NCBI RefSeq assembly: GCF_024305035.1
Contig: NZ_JAMWZB010000018.1
Span: forward strand, 1 to 64,000
Reading direction: 5' to 3'
Length of the DNA stretch: 64,000 nucleotides
Source: Algoriphagus sp.
GTDB lineage: Bacteria > Bacteroidota > Bacteroidia > Cytophagales > Cyclobacteriaceae
Both the position numbers and the translations under genes were made by a program. Shown here in pieces: positions 35,689 to 44,786 of this stretch (its first letter is position 1; each line of letters begins with the position of its first letter). Under the pieces are notes generated by a model. The model saw only the letters and a list, made by a program, of their open reading frames with translations, was not told the origin of the DNA and did not search any database.

Positions 35689-38111
35689 TGTGTGGGTAGT
35701 AATTGCGTTGAAAATAATAACGAATCCAATTCTTGCTCTCCTCTCAAATTAAAGTTGAGGTATTCCCCTTTTGCCCATTTATCAATGAAATTTTGATAAA
35801 ATCTACTTCCCGGATTTCCGGACTGCCCTCCGGGATAAATCCCAACCGCCTGGACTTCTTCTTCAAGCTCGACCACCATCCTCCAGCTTGCTCCATGTCG
35901 TGATTTGGTTGCATTTACGATCCCAGCTCCTCCTCCAGTGTATACATTTTTTACCGAAAAGGATTCAAATTGAGGAACCAAATGATTAATGGACGTTTGC
36001 TTGTAGTTGGCCCAGGAATAATCCCCTTCTTCGGATTCCCACTTGGTCATTTGATTGACCATTTCCTCAAATCCCTTTTTGACATGATCTGCAGCAGTTT
36101 CTTTTGGGGATGTATCTTTATGATCAAAAAAGTCAAAATCCGGCTCTTTACTCATCAATTGGCTGGTGTGGTAAGTGTTGGGCAATAGGACTGGATACCG
36201 GGAACTGGACAAATTCTTCCATAATAGCCCAAAGGTCTGATTCCACCAGGTATAAAATAAGGAAGGTGCTTTTTGATTCGGATCTGCATAAAAATCCCAA
36301 TCCTTGAGCTCAGTAAGGTATTTTTTGGCTTGCTCGCTTTTTTGGTAATCCTCTCCCAATAGCTCCAACATAATCGGAAGAGATTCCGAGGCATGAAGGT
36401 AAAAATCATCAAATTGTAATTTTTTCATATCCTCTAGGGTAATTTGATCCATGACTTCGAGCTGGGCGTTGATCCTTCGGTTTCGATACTGCTCATAGCT
36501 GTGATCAAACACATAATAGGGATAAAGTGAATCCACGGGATGCTGATTAGCCGAGGAAACAAAACCCCGGTCTGGATTTAAGGTAGCCGGATTTTGTTCA
36601 TTAGGAATGTAGGTTGTCCACTCCATTTTTGGATCTTCTCCATTCATAAAATATTTTCCTTGCTCCTCCCATTTTAACGGAAACTTTCCCTGTATCCGCA
36701 TGGCAATATCTCCGCTTTTAGAGGCAAAGACAAAGTTTTGAGCTGGAGCGGTAAAGTGATCCAAAGCTGCTTGATAGTCGTCATGATCCTTGCTTTTATT
36801 GAGGAGCAAAAAGGTCTTTTGCTCATTGGAACCTTGGTGCATGGTCCACTTGAGCGCAAAGTTCACATCCTGGCGTTCAGCTTTAAAGCTTCGATCATAG
36901 ACCACCGGGCCATAATGGGTGTAGATCACCGTATCCACAAAGGGCTTTTCTACTCCTTTTATTTTGATTTCTTCGATTCGATAGGTAGCCTCTCGCCATT
37001 CCTGTCCATAACGATAGGCGGATCGGGAGTCATCCTGAAAGGTGATTTTGTACCAGTCCCTTGCGTCTTTGGTCGCATTGGTGACACCCCAAGCGATCCA
37101 CTCATTAAAGCCAGAAATGACACCCATAGCTCCGGGCAAACTGGCTCCCTTCACGCTGTACTCTGGGGTACTTAGCTGCAAGGAGTACCAAATTGAGGGT
37201 AAATTCAATCCCAAATGGGGATCATTGGCCAAAATCGGATGTCCACTTTTGGTTTTCCAACCCGAAACCGCCCAGTTATTGGACCCTGTTCCTTCCTCGG
37301 GTTGAGGAAGTGGATCTAAAAGTAGTGTGGTATCCGGATAGGCTATGGAATCGGGTCTGGTTATCGATAGGGGCTCAAAATCCCAGGTTTTCCCAGACTC
37401 AATCACCGGAACCACCTCTTCAGGATAGTCGGGAAAAAGCTTGTTTACTAATTCTTCTCCCAGAATTTTTCTAAGGTTCGTGTATTCCAAATCCCGATCC
37501 CCGACCAACATATCCGTCATGTATTTAAGCAGTAACAGGGATTTGGTGGGTGTCCAGGGTTCTGGCTTGTAGTTGAGAATTTTATATTCCAATGGAAGGC
37601 TGGCCTGATCCAGACTTTCAATATAGGCATTGACTCCTTCGGCATACGCTACTAAAAAGCGAAGGGTCTCCGGATCGTTTTCCTGTAAAAATTTCAACCC
37701 GACTTCCGACCCATAGCCCAATCCCTTTCGACGGTTCATGCGATCCAGCTCCAAGGCAACTTCCCCTACGAGCTCAGAAATCCGGCCTGCCGCAGCCATC
37801 ACCTGAAACTCCATTTGCCAAAGGCGATGCTGGGCAGTCACAAAACCTTGAGCCCGGTATAAATCGAGCTCATTTTCAGCAAAAATATGGGGAATCAATT
37901 GCTCGTCATAACGTACGGTTACTGGAGCGGAAAGTCCATCAATAGAGATTTCCTCCTGGGCCAATTCATCCTCACTGTAGGAATTTTGCCAAAATCCGTG
38001 ATGGGGGTCCAGCAAACGACCCAAAGGTGGAAGCGGCCCCACTTGAATTGCGGATAGGTATCCTAGGCCCAGAACGATCACCAGGACCAGGAAGAAGCTA
38101 AAATACTTCAT
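35685..38111 (-). CDS. Penicillin acylase family hydrolase (Ntn hydrolase)
   Basis: An 808-residue precursor with an N-terminal membrane/signal helix (FSFFLVLVIVLGLGYLSA). The alpha-chain region has VTAQHRLWQMEFQVMAAAGR near 91, typical of the family. The autoproteolysis site is GSNNWAVSG, where Ser277 would become the N-terminal nucleophile of the beta chain. NDPHLGLNLPSIWYSLQL and FNEWIAWGVTNATKD follow as expected. The length is normal. The family cleaves amides of penicillins or N-acyl homoserine lactones; the substrate here is unknown. Probably periplasmic. It is co-transcribed with the small membrane protein. Confidence 0.92.
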   Translation of the reverse strand: MKYFSFFLVLVIVLGLGYLSAIQVGPLPPLGRLLDPHHGFWQNSYSEDELAQEEISIDGLSAPVTVRYDEQLIPHIFAENELDLYRAQGFVTAQHRLWQMEFQVMAAAGRISELVGEVALELDRMNRRKGLGYGSEVGLKFLQENDPETLRFLVAYAEGVNAYIESLDQASLPLEYKILNYKPEPWTPTKSLLLLKYMTDMLVGDRDLEYTNLRKILGEELVNKLFPDYPEEVVPVIESGKTWDFEPLSITRPDSIAYPDTTLLLDPLPQPEEGTGSNNWAVSGWKTKSGHPILANDPHLGLNLPSIWYSLQLSTPEYSVKGASLPGAMGVISGFNEWIAWGVTNATKDARDWYKITFQDDSRSAYRYGQEWREATYRIEEIKIKGVEKPFVDTVIYTHYGPVVYDRSFKAERQDVNFALKWTMHQGSNEQKTFLLLNKSKDHDDYQAALDHFTAPAQNFVFASKSGDIAMRIQGKFPLKWEEQGKYFMNGEDPKMEWTTYIPNEQNPATLNPDRGFVSSANQHPVDSLYPYYVFDHSYEQYRNRRINAQLEVMDQITLEDMKKLQFDDFYLHASESLPIMLELLGEDYQKSEQAKKYLTELKDWDFYADPNQKAPSLFYTWWNQTFGLLWKNLSSSRYPVLLPNTYHTSQLMSKEPDFDFFDHKDTSPKETAADHVKKGFEEMVNQMTKWESEEGDYSWANYKQTSINHLVPQFESFSVKNVYTGGGAGIVNATKSRHGASWRMVVELEEEVQAVGIYPGGQSGNPGSRFYQNFIDKWAKGEYLNFNLRGEQELDSLLFSTQLLPTQ

Positions 38112-38182
38112 GAATTAAGTTTGGGTTCAAAGCGAAAATAAAGGAAAGTTTCCATTTTACTTCATCGACCAATCTGAATCCT

Positions 38183-38215
38183 AAAAAAAAGCCTCTGGTT
38201 TGCAAAACCAAAGGC
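38183..38215 (-). terminator. Rho-independent terminator of the DUF2911 gene
   Basis: Arms at 38191-38201 and 38205-38215 pair over 11 bases with one G-T wobble on the minus strand and a 3-base loop. They are followed by eight T residues (38190-38183). It lies about 40 bases past the stop of the DUF2911 gene. Confidence 0.85.
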
Positions 38216-38254
38216 CAACTGATTAATTCGAGGTCTTATCTGTAGATGGTCTTA

Positions 38255-38821
38255 TCACTGGATGGTGATCGGAAGTTTTAACTTTTCCCATCGGACCACC
38301 AAGCCTGGATCTTCAATATCTATGGAAAGTCGCTCTTGGATAGTGGATTCCCAAACCGGACTCACTTCTACCCTAAGGACATCATTTTTTTCATCGTATT
38401 GGAAATGCCCATGCTCCAAATCCCAGTCTGAATTGAAAATTACCGTCCAGGTTCCCGATGATTTGGGGATGGTAAACAAGGAATATTTCCCAGGAGCTAA
38501 GGTCTCTCCTTCGATGCTCATTTCTTGAGTAAGCTCTACAAAGGTCGCCTCATTGGCCCCCGTCCTCCAGACCACATCGTAGGGGACTAAATCTCCCCAA
38601 ATGGTTCGGTCTTTGACTGCCGGCGATCCATACTGGACCTTAAATTCTTTTCCATTGATCTGGCCACTTTTCACCTCCAATGGGCTGGGACGATCACTTT
38701 CATCAGACTCTTGGTTTTCATCCACGGTCACTTTCTCTTCGGAGGAATCTGTTTTGGATGAACAGCTCCAGCCTGCCGAAATCAAAAATGCACCGAGGAC
38801 AATCAAAACAATTCTTTTCAT
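38255..38821 (-). CDS. DUF2911-family lipoprotein
   Basis: The start at ATG 38821 is preferred over the upstream one, giving 188 residues with a lipoprotein signal (MKRIVLIVLGAFLISAGWSC, Cys20). The DUF2911 core is clear: NGKEFKVQYGSPAVKDRTIWGDLVPYDVVWRTGANEATFVEL in the middle, and LAPGKYSLFTIP with TWTVIFNSDWDLEHG after it. The family is widespread in Bacteroidota and of unknown biochemical function. The protein is expected at a membrane, tethered by lipid. It is a monocistronic gene with its own terminator. Confidence 0.88.
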   Translation of the reverse strand: MKRIVLIVLGAFLISAGWSCSSKTDSSEEKVTVDENQESDESDRPSPLEVKSGQINGKEFKVQYGSPAVKDRTIWGDLVPYDVVWRTGANEATFVELTQEMSIEGETLAPGKYSLFTIPKSSGTWTVIFNSDWDLEHGHFQYDEKNDVLRVEVSPVWESTIQERLSIDIEDPGLVVRWEKLKLPITIQ

Positions 38822-39031
38822 AGTAGTAGCTTTAGGGTAGAAATAAACTAATAATGTGCCAACCTTCAAAATTGCAGGGTTTCAAAATTTTTGAAATTCC
38901 TCAATTCTGGGTTTAAAGGATTTCATTTTCGGATTTCCTTTTGCTTCTTTACGTAAAGATCATCGATTTGGATTAATAATTGCACCGAGAATCCCAAATC
39001 CCCAAGATCTCGCTTATCCCTTTTCCACAGC

Positions 39032-40066
39032 ATGAAATACCTCATTGGATTTATTTTTAGTTGTACCCTCTTGGTTTTTGGCAGCGTTTACGTTTCCCCT
39101 GAGGACTTTCCTTACGTAGGGCTTCTTCCCTTTTTTATACCGGTCGTTTACCTGTTGAATGTGTTCTTGTTTTTGCTGCTCATTCTTTCTTGGAAAAGAA
39201 CAGCCATTCTCCCGTTGATTGTACTGATTTTGGGTTATCGCTTTGTCCAGATCACCTTCCAACTCAATCCCAGCGAGGATAATCCTCAAGGCTTACGCGT
39301 GCTGACCTATAATTCCCATCTCTTTGATTACAAGACCCGGACCGAGGGAAAGTTTGATCCCAGTGTCTACACTTGGCTTCAGGATTTTCCAGCTGACGTC
39401 AAAGTATTCCAGGAATTTTATCAAGATTACACGACCCCATCCCGCAATTCGATCAAAATTCTGGGCCAAGACAGTGGCATGGAGCATTCCTACCAAATTA
39501 TTGAAGGAAATGCCAAAAGAAGATCCTACGGAATGGCTATTTTTTCAAAATTCCCGATTGTCAATGAAGGCAAAATCTTTGACAACAACCGGGCAAATGG
39601 CGCCATTTTCGCCGATATCATCTATGAGTCAGATACGGTCCGCATTTACAATGTCCACCTGGAGTCCATGCAGATTAACTCCGAAGTGTTGGAAAATATT
39701 GACGGGGTTAAAGAAAACTACCGACAGACCCTGGGCAAACTCCATCGGGGGAGTTTGGCCCGAAGCAAGCAATTGAAATTGCTCGAAGAACACCTATCCA
39801 ACAGCCCATACCCGGTCATTATTTTGGGGGATTTTAACGAACTGCCCTACTCGAACACCTATTTTCGATTGAGCAAAAACTATGTGAATGCCTTTGAAAT
39901 CGCAGGAAATGGATTTGGGTTTACCTATAACAGGATTCTTTTTTTCTTGCGAATCGATCATATTTTCGCAAGCCCTGATTTAAAACCGCTTCAATTCAAA
40001 ACGCACAGAGAGGTTGACTACAGCGATCACTACCCGGTTTCGGCCACCTTTGAGCTTTCGAATTAA
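39032..40066 (+). CDS. Endonuclease/exonuclease/phosphatase family protein with membrane N-terminus
   Basis: A 344-residue protein. Two or three hydrophobic segments occupy residues 1-75 (IGFIFSCTLLVFGSVYVS and LLPFFIPVVYLLNVFLFLLLIL). A EEP-fold catalytic domain follows: LRVLTYNSHLF near 89, KVFQEFYQDYTT near 128, VRIYNVHLES near 205, VIILGDFNELPYSNTYF near 267 and the terminal SDHYPVSATF. The catalytic Asp, Asn, Glu and His residues expected for the family are all visible. Substrate unknown (nucleic acid, phospholipid or phosphoinositide-like). It is expressed on the plus strand, divergent from the DUF2911 gene, with about 210 gene-free bases between. Confidence 0.85.
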   Translation: MKYLIGFIFSCTLLVFGSVYVSPEDFPYVGLLPFFIPVVYLLNVFLFLLLILSWKRTAILPLIVLILGYRFVQITFQLNPSEDNPQGLRVLTYNSHLFDYKTRTEGKFDPSVYTWLQDFPADVKVFQEFYQDYTTPSRNSIKILGQDSGMEHSYQIIEGNAKRRSYGMAIFSKFPIVNEGKIFDNNRANGAIFADIIYESDTVRIYNVHLESMQINSEVLENIDGVKENYRQTLGKLHRGSLARSKQLKLLEEHLSNSPYPVIILGDFNELPYSNTYFRLSKNYVNAFEIAGNGFGFTYNRILFFLRIDHIFASPDLKPLQFKTHREVDYSDHYPVSATFELSN

Positions 40067-40122
40067 GCCTGTCCTTATCGTAGCACGACAAGGATGAAGC
40101 CATTCTCTTCGTCTGGCCTGCC

Positions 40123-42426
40123 TTAGTTTTGGCGTGCTTCGCTTCGTTTTTTTTGTTTCTGCTGGATGAGCGTCTTCATCGGTAAAAGCAATACGGGCAA
40201 CAAAATCAAATCGGCTAGCAATGCAAAAAACAGGGCAGAAGAAATCAACAAACCGGTGTAAAAGGTCACGCCAAATTGACTGAAAATTAGCATCGAAAAG
40301 CCTAAAATCAACACCAAACTGGTCCAAATAATGGCTTTCCCCGTTTCCAAAAGGGTCCTTTTGATCGCATAAATCAGGGTTTTTCCCTTGGCCAATTCCA
40401 TCTTTAAGCGGCTCATAAAATGAATGCTATCGTCTACAGCAATCCCAAAGGCAACCGTAAACAAAATGGCTGTGGTCAACTTAAACTCTACACCCAAAAA
40501 ATACATTAATCCCAACATCCAAATCAAGGGGACCACATTGGGAAGTAATAAAATCACCGAAATCCGCCAGGACCTAAATAAGTATCCCGCTATCGCACCC
40601 ACTAACAGAAAGGCCAATCCCAAGCCTCGGGCCATCTGCTGGGTAACCGACTCATGTCCCTTGTCGATTAGAAAAGAGGTGCCGGTCCATCGAACTTCCA
40701 ACAGCTCCTCATCAATTTCTTGCCTCACGAAATGCTCAAACTCTTTTCTGATTTTACCCATTCGGTAGCTCCCCAGATCAGCGGTACGGGCGCTAATTCG
40801 GCCTTCTTTATTATCCCTACCCAGTACTTGTTTTTTATCACTTTCGGGCAATCGGGATAAAATCCGTTTCAAGCGCTCATATTGACCTTGACTGGGAAAA
40901 GCATAGGCTTTTTCATCGCCTTGGTTTTGGGCTTGGTTTAGCGTTTTTACCAAAGAATTGGGAGAAAGAATCGTCAAAGGTCCTAACTGCTTTTCCAAGT
41001 AGGTTTCCACTTTTTCGACTTGGGCAAGCAGCTCATAATCCAAAAGACTTTGACTGCTATCCTTCACTGAAAGGTAAATTTCCAACGGATTTGAACCTCG
41101 GTAGTTTTGGTCAAAAAATTGGAAATCGGCTTGAATCGGATGATCTGAAGGCAAATTATCCAATAAGAATCCATTGATTTTCAATTGGGAGCCTAAGAAT
41201 AAAGAGCCCGCAGTAATTAGGAAAAACACCAAGAGAATCGCCTTTCGTTTTTGCAGGACCAAACTCACTACTGGGCGTAAGGAAGCAAAAAATTTCCCAC
41301 TAGAGGTCGGGATTTTTCGTTTGGCCCCCAACAGCGAAAGTAAGCCCGGAAGAAAGAGGTAAATGGCAAAAAACATCAACAAGACCCCAATTCCCGTGCT
41401 CAATCCAAAGTTTTTAAGTGCGGGAACGGTGGTGAAATACAGCGATAAAAATCCCAATGCCGTCGTCAAAAAAGTCAACCAAATGGGGATGATCAGTTCT
41501 TTAAATGTGTTCTTGATGGCTAGCTGAAATTCGTTTTCGAGTGTTAAGAAATGAATCAAATGGGTAAATAAATGAATACAGGCACTCAAGCCCACAATCA
41601 GAAATATCGTGGGTTGCATCACTGACATGAGCGCAAGCTTTTGCCCCATCAATACCATTACCCCAAAGGCAAACAGCATCCCCATCAAAATGACCGTCAC
41701 GCTACAGATGACTATCCAGAACTTTCTAAAGATCAAAACCAAAAGAAGGATAATCAGCGCAATGGATAGGGTTAAAAACAAGCCAAACTCCTGTTGCATC
41801 AAGCTTACAAAATCACCCTGAGTTTGGATTTTGCCGGCCACTGCGATTGGCTCCACCTCAAACCGCTCAAATACAGCTAAGATTTGCGCATAAAGCTGAT
41901 CTCCCGCTTCCTTACTTAAGGAAGGCTTATTCCGGATCAACATTAAAAAACTGTCTCCTTTTTCAGAAATTAATGTTCCCTGGTAGGCTTCCAGATCCCC
42001 TTGCAGATTCACTCCTTTTTCCAAGTCTCTTGAAATTAGCGGCCGGGTGCTTATTCCAAAGACTCCGATACGGGGAACTTGAATGGAAAAAACCGAAATT
42101 ACCGAATCTACCCCCTGCAGCTCTTGAAGCTCATCAGAAAGTTGGAAAAAGCGCTCGAGCACTTGCTCCTCGCTCCAAAAACCGGAATCAGCTGCAAAAG
42201 CGGACAGCAGGTAATCGTTGTCCGATCCAAATTTTTTGGTGTACTCGGTATAAAAGCTCAAATCCTCATCCTGCTGAGGAAAAAATTGCTCAAAATCGTA
42301 ATCAAAAACTGGACTTGGCCTCATGGCCAAAAGGAGGAGAAAAAGTGCAAATCCAAACCAAAGTCTGGTTCTGTTGGCCGATGGGCCAAAGTTACCGATC
42401 GAGAATGGGCCGCTTTGTTGTTTCAC
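40123..42426 (-). CDS. RND/MMPL-family membrane transporter
   Basis: A 767-residue protein with the duplicated RND architecture. One membrane helix is at about 22-40, a periplasmic loop follows, then five helices at about 215-360, a second lone helix at about 395, a loop and five helices at about 605-755. The segment GIAVDDSIHFMSRLKMEL near 685 is the MMPL/hydrophobe exporter signature (GVGVDYxxH-like). No TolC or adaptor gene is adjacent. The family exports lipids or hydrophobic compounds, often alone. It ends convergently with the EEP gene. Confidence 0.88.
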   Translation of the reverse strand: MKQQSGPFSIGNFGPSANRTRLWFGFALFLLLLAMRPSPVFDYDFEQFFPQQDEDLSFYTEYTKKFGSDNDYLLSAFAADSGFWSEEQVLERFFQLSDELQELQGVDSVISVFSIQVPRIGVFGISTRPLISRDLEKGVNLQGDLEAYQGTLISEKGDSFLMLIRNKPSLSKEAGDQLYAQILAVFERFEVEPIAVAGKIQTQGDFVSLMQQEFGLFLTLSIALIILLLVLIFRKFWIVICSVTVILMGMLFAFGVMVLMGQKLALMSVMQPTIFLIVGLSACIHLFTHLIHFLTLENEFQLAIKNTFKELIIPIWLTFLTTALGFLSLYFTTVPALKNFGLSTGIGVLLMFFAIYLFLPGLLSLLGAKRKIPTSSGKFFASLRPVVSLVLQKRKAILLVFFLITAGSLFLGSQLKINGFLLDNLPSDHPIQADFQFFDQNYRGSNPLEIYLSVKDSSQSLLDYELLAQVEKVETYLEKQLGPLTILSPNSLVKTLNQAQNQGDEKAYAFPSQGQYERLKRILSRLPESDKKQVLGRDNKEGRISARTADLGSYRMGKIRKEFEHFVRQEIDEELLEVRWTGTSFLIDKGHESVTQQMARGLGLAFLLVGAIAGYLFRSWRISVILLLPNVVPLIWMLGLMYFLGVEFKLTTAILFTVAFGIAVDDSIHFMSRLKMELAKGKTLIYAIKRTLLETGKAIIWTSLVLILGFSMLIFSQFGVTFYTGLLISSALFFALLADLILLPVLLLPMKTLIQQKQKKRSEARQN

Positions 42427-42612
42427 TGTATAGGTAAGTAATTCGGAGGCCGTTTGGTTTTATTTTTGGTCAGTCTGAATCCCTATTCGGGGATTGCTTT
42501 TTGCCGATCCGAAATCAAAAATCCGATTCCTTTGGTTGCATTCGCCAACTGGGATTTCAGAAAATCAAGGGAAGATAGTATCTTGTCGACCACAATAAAA
42601 ATTTATGTTCCC

Positions 42613-43407
42613 ATGAAGCAATACCATGACCTGATGCAGAAGATTTTAGACGAAGGAGTTCAAAAATCAGACCGGACGGGAACAGGTACACTCAGTATTT
42701 TTGGCCATCAGATGCGCTTTGATCTCTCTGAAGGTTTTCCGGTAGTCACCACCAAAAAGCTACACCTTCGGTCCATTATCATTGAGCTGTTATGGTTTCT
42801 TCGGGGGGAATCAAATATTGGGTATTTGAAAGAAAATAAGGTTTCCATTTGGGATGAATGGGCGGATGAAAATGGAGAATTGGGTCCGGTCTATGGCTAT
42901 CAATGGAGACATTGGCCAGATGGAAAAGGCGGAGAAATCGATCAAATCAAAAACCTGATTCATCAACTCAAAACCAAACCAGACAGCAGAAGACATATCG
43001 TGAGCGCATGGAATGTGGCCGATGTGGACCACATGGCTTTACCACCTTGTCACACGATTTTTCAGTTTTACGTAGCCGAAGGAAAACTTTCCTGCCAGCT
43101 TTATCAGCGCAGTGCAGACATCTTCTTAGGCGTACCGTTCAACATTGCTTCCTATGCGCTTTTTACGATGATGATTGCCCAGGTGTGTGATCTTGAACCG
43201 GGAGATTTCATCCACACCTTTGGAGATGCCCATTTATACCTCAATCATTTAGATCAGGCAAAATTACAACTGAGTCGAGACCTCAGGCCTTTACCCCAAA
43301 TGAAAATCAATCCCGCGGTCAAGGATATTTTTCAATTTACCTACCAAGACTTTGAGTTAGTCGGATATGATCCCCATCCCCATATCAAAGCTCCAGTTGC
43401 TGTCTAG
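42613..43407 (+). CDS. thyA: Thymidylate synthase
   Basis: The start is ATG at 42613 ([16 protein letters not shown]), giving 264 residues, the same length as E. coli ThyA; the frame is open 53 codons further upstream but that extension matches nothing. The active site [12 protein letters not shown] has Cys146. YGYQWRHW near 94, RRHIVSAWN near 126 and [14 protein letters not shown] after it are all conserved. It converts dUMP to dTMP with methylene-tetrahydrofolate. The usual folA partner does not follow; the next gene is a RibD-type reductase on the opposite strand. The stop is TAG. Confidence 0.97.
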   Translation: MKQYHDLMQKILDEGVQKSDRTGTGTLSIFGHQMRFDLSEGFPVVTTKKLHLRSIIIELLWFLRGESNIGYLKENKVSIWDEWADENGELGPVYGYQWRHWPDGKGGEIDQIKNLIHQLKTKPDSRRHIVSAWNVADVDHMALPPCHTIFQFYVAEGKLSCQLYQRSADIFLGVPFNIASYALFTMMIAQVCDLEPGDFIHTFGDAHLYLNHLDQAKLQLSRDLRPLPQMKINPAVKDIFQFTYQDFELVGYDPHPHIKAPVAV

Positions 43408-43579
43408 GAATGAAGAAGTTGGATCCAGTTGAAAGGGAAAATTTGCAGGTCAACTCATCAAGGAAAAGAGGAATTGGATACGCTAACTTTCAGCCGATCA
43501 CAGATGTATAAAAAGAGGACTAACGCCCAATTAAGCACGTCAGCCCCTTCATGAAAAACCGATGTTGGCGGTTCGGTAT
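43408..43579. repeat. Gap with attC-like imperfect inverted repeat
   Basis: Between thyA and the reductase gene, the minus strand of about 43518-43572 starts with AACCGCCAACA and ends with TTGGGCGTTAG. The outer arms match in 8 of 11 positions. This resembles an integron attC site in layout and in its GGGCGTTAG end, and it sits right after the stop of a small reductase gene, where a cassette recombination site would be. The core consensus is not fully met, and no integrase is in the window. Treat it as a weak resemblance. Confidence 0.25.
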
Positions 43580-44113
43580 TTATTTCTTCCGCTTGTAGTG
43601 GAATTGTGCTAATCCAGTGGCAAATGTTTTGACTTTGATAAATTCAAGTATTTGTTCAGGTCTTCCATCTTTAAAAAGTCTTGTTCCATTGCCTAATAAA
43701 ACTGGTACAACCGAAATTATTAGCTCGTCTAGTAAATCGCGTTTTAATAGTTCATTTATTACTTCCGCACCACCGTCACAATAAATATTTTTTCCTTTTT
43801 CGGACTTTAGTCGTCTGACCAATTCAGTGATGTCTCCTGTATAGAAAATAGTTCTGCCTATTTGTGGTCTTTTGGTCCTTGTAATGACATATACATCTCG
43901 CTTTCCGTTGTCGTAATGAGATGAGCCGATTTCTTTAAGCACATAATCATAGGTTCTTCTACCAATAATTAATGTGTCAATCGTGGCTGTAAATTCTGCA
44001 TAACCATAATCTTCTCCTTCTTTTTCGACGAGTTTTAAGAAACTCAAGTCGTCATTAGGTTTTGCGATGTAGCCGTCTAAACTTGTGGCAATGAAAAGAG
44101 ATATTTTTCGCAT
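43580..44113 (-). CDS. RibD C-terminal-type dihydrofolate reductase family protein
   Basis: A 177-residue protein beginning MRKISLFIATSLDGYIAKPNDD, the classic start of the RibD_C/DHFR-like family. FTATIDTLIIGRRTYDYVLKEIG near 57, YVITRTKRPQ near 90, IYCDGGAEVINELLKRDLLDELIISVVPVLLGNG near 125-150 and a short C-terminal strand complete the fold. These proteins are related to bacterial DHFR and riboflavin reductases; their true substrates are mostly unknown. It follows the relic of an AraC regulator by 48 bases on the same strand, and I expect that regulator once controlled it. The neighbourhood is rearranged. Confidence 0.88.
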   Translation of the reverse strand: MRKISLFIATSLDGYIAKPNDDLSFLKLVEKEGEDYGYAEFTATIDTLIIGRRTYDYVLKEIGSSHYDNGKRDVYVITRTKRPQIGRTIFYTGDITELVRRLKSEKGKNIYCDGGAEVINELLKRDLLDELIISVVPVLLGNGTRLFKDGRPEQILEFIKVKTFATGLAQFHYKRKK

Positions 44114-44161
44114 CTGTTTGAAATTTTTAATGTTCTGGCAAAATTAATTTTAGACAACCAT

Positions 44162-44659
44162 CTATCCATTGTAAAAATCCGATATTTTAAGCAGTGATGG
44201 TGAGAGTCCTGTATTTCGCTTGATTTCATTATTAAGATGTGAATGGTCATAATAACCACACTCAAATGCAATATCTGATAAACTACGATTTTCACTCGAG
44301 TTTTTAATTATGTTCAAAGCATTTTGAAAGCGAATAATGTTTGTATCCATCCGATCAACCCATATGGGTTGATCGGATGGATACGAAGTTTCACCATGAC
44401 AGACGATTGTGATTTGCCCATTGTGATCATGTTTATTGGAAAAATCCTGAACCTCATAATCAATTCTTGTCGAGGATTCAGTAACCATTAGTAGGCAATA
44501 ATGCTGATGTTTTACCTGTTTATTTCCAAAGCATCCAGTTATTTCATTTTGTATGGTTTGTTTTCCAAAGGAGATTATCCGAACTGGTTGAAATTTTTCA
44601 ACCAGTTGCTCAAGAAAGCCCTTGAAATGCGCCACACGATCTTGATCGGATCTTAACAA
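44162..44659 (-). pseudogene. Chimeric ORF: unknown N-terminal domain fused to AraC HTH relic
   Basis: The frame runs 165 codons from an uncertain TTG start at 44659. About 95 N-terminal residues (FQPVRIISFGKQTIQNEITG, then HYCLLMVTESSTRIDYEVQDF) belong to an unrelated family, possibly HEPN-like. The last 60 residues are the C-terminal half of an AraC-type HTH domain (RFQNALNIIKN, LSDIAFECGYYDHSHLNNEI, GLSPSLLK). The junction falls exactly on a perfect 42-bp palindrome (44343-44384). Half of the paired HTH is missing, so DNA binding as AraC is unlikely. The matching AraC N-terminus lies 0.9 kb away, so this is a rearrangement product rather than a designed fusion. Confidence 0.6.
44343..44384. 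repeat. Perfect 42-bp palindrome
   Basis: Two 21-base halves are exact reverse complements with no spacer. The left half starts GTATCCATCC and the centre is CCCATATGGG. It lies inside an ORF, precisely between sequence of two different protein families. No other copy is seen in the window. It could be an element end, a repair scar, or an operator. Confidence 0.9.
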
Positions 44660-44748
44660 TTGAATTCCACATAAACTTCATTTTTGGCAATTTCTTTTGC
44701 ACTGGCACGGTATTCAACCACTAGGAATGGTTTTTTACATCGAATTAC

Positions 44749-44781
44749 TTGTTTTTTATCATAGCGATTTTTCTATATTTG
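44749..44781 (+). promoter_or_regulatory. Promoter of the XRE regulator, possibly leaderless
   Basis: TATATTTG (44774-44781) matches the Bacteroidota minus-7 box and TTG lies at 44749-44751 with a 22-base spacer, slightly long. The predicted transcription start coincides with or lies within a few bases of the ATG at 44787, leaving no room for a ribosome-binding site. Confidence 0.45.
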
Positions 44782-44786
44782 TGTAT

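Noticed and set aside
40073..40096. Hairpin between the EEP and RND genes as a bidirectional terminator
   Set aside because: A 10-bp near-perfect stem exists, but no T-run on either side, so termination is unsupported.
42454..42612. N-terminal extension of thymidylate synthase
   Set aside because: The 53 extra codons match nothing. The internal ATG at 42613 gives the standard 264-residue enzyme with Cys146.
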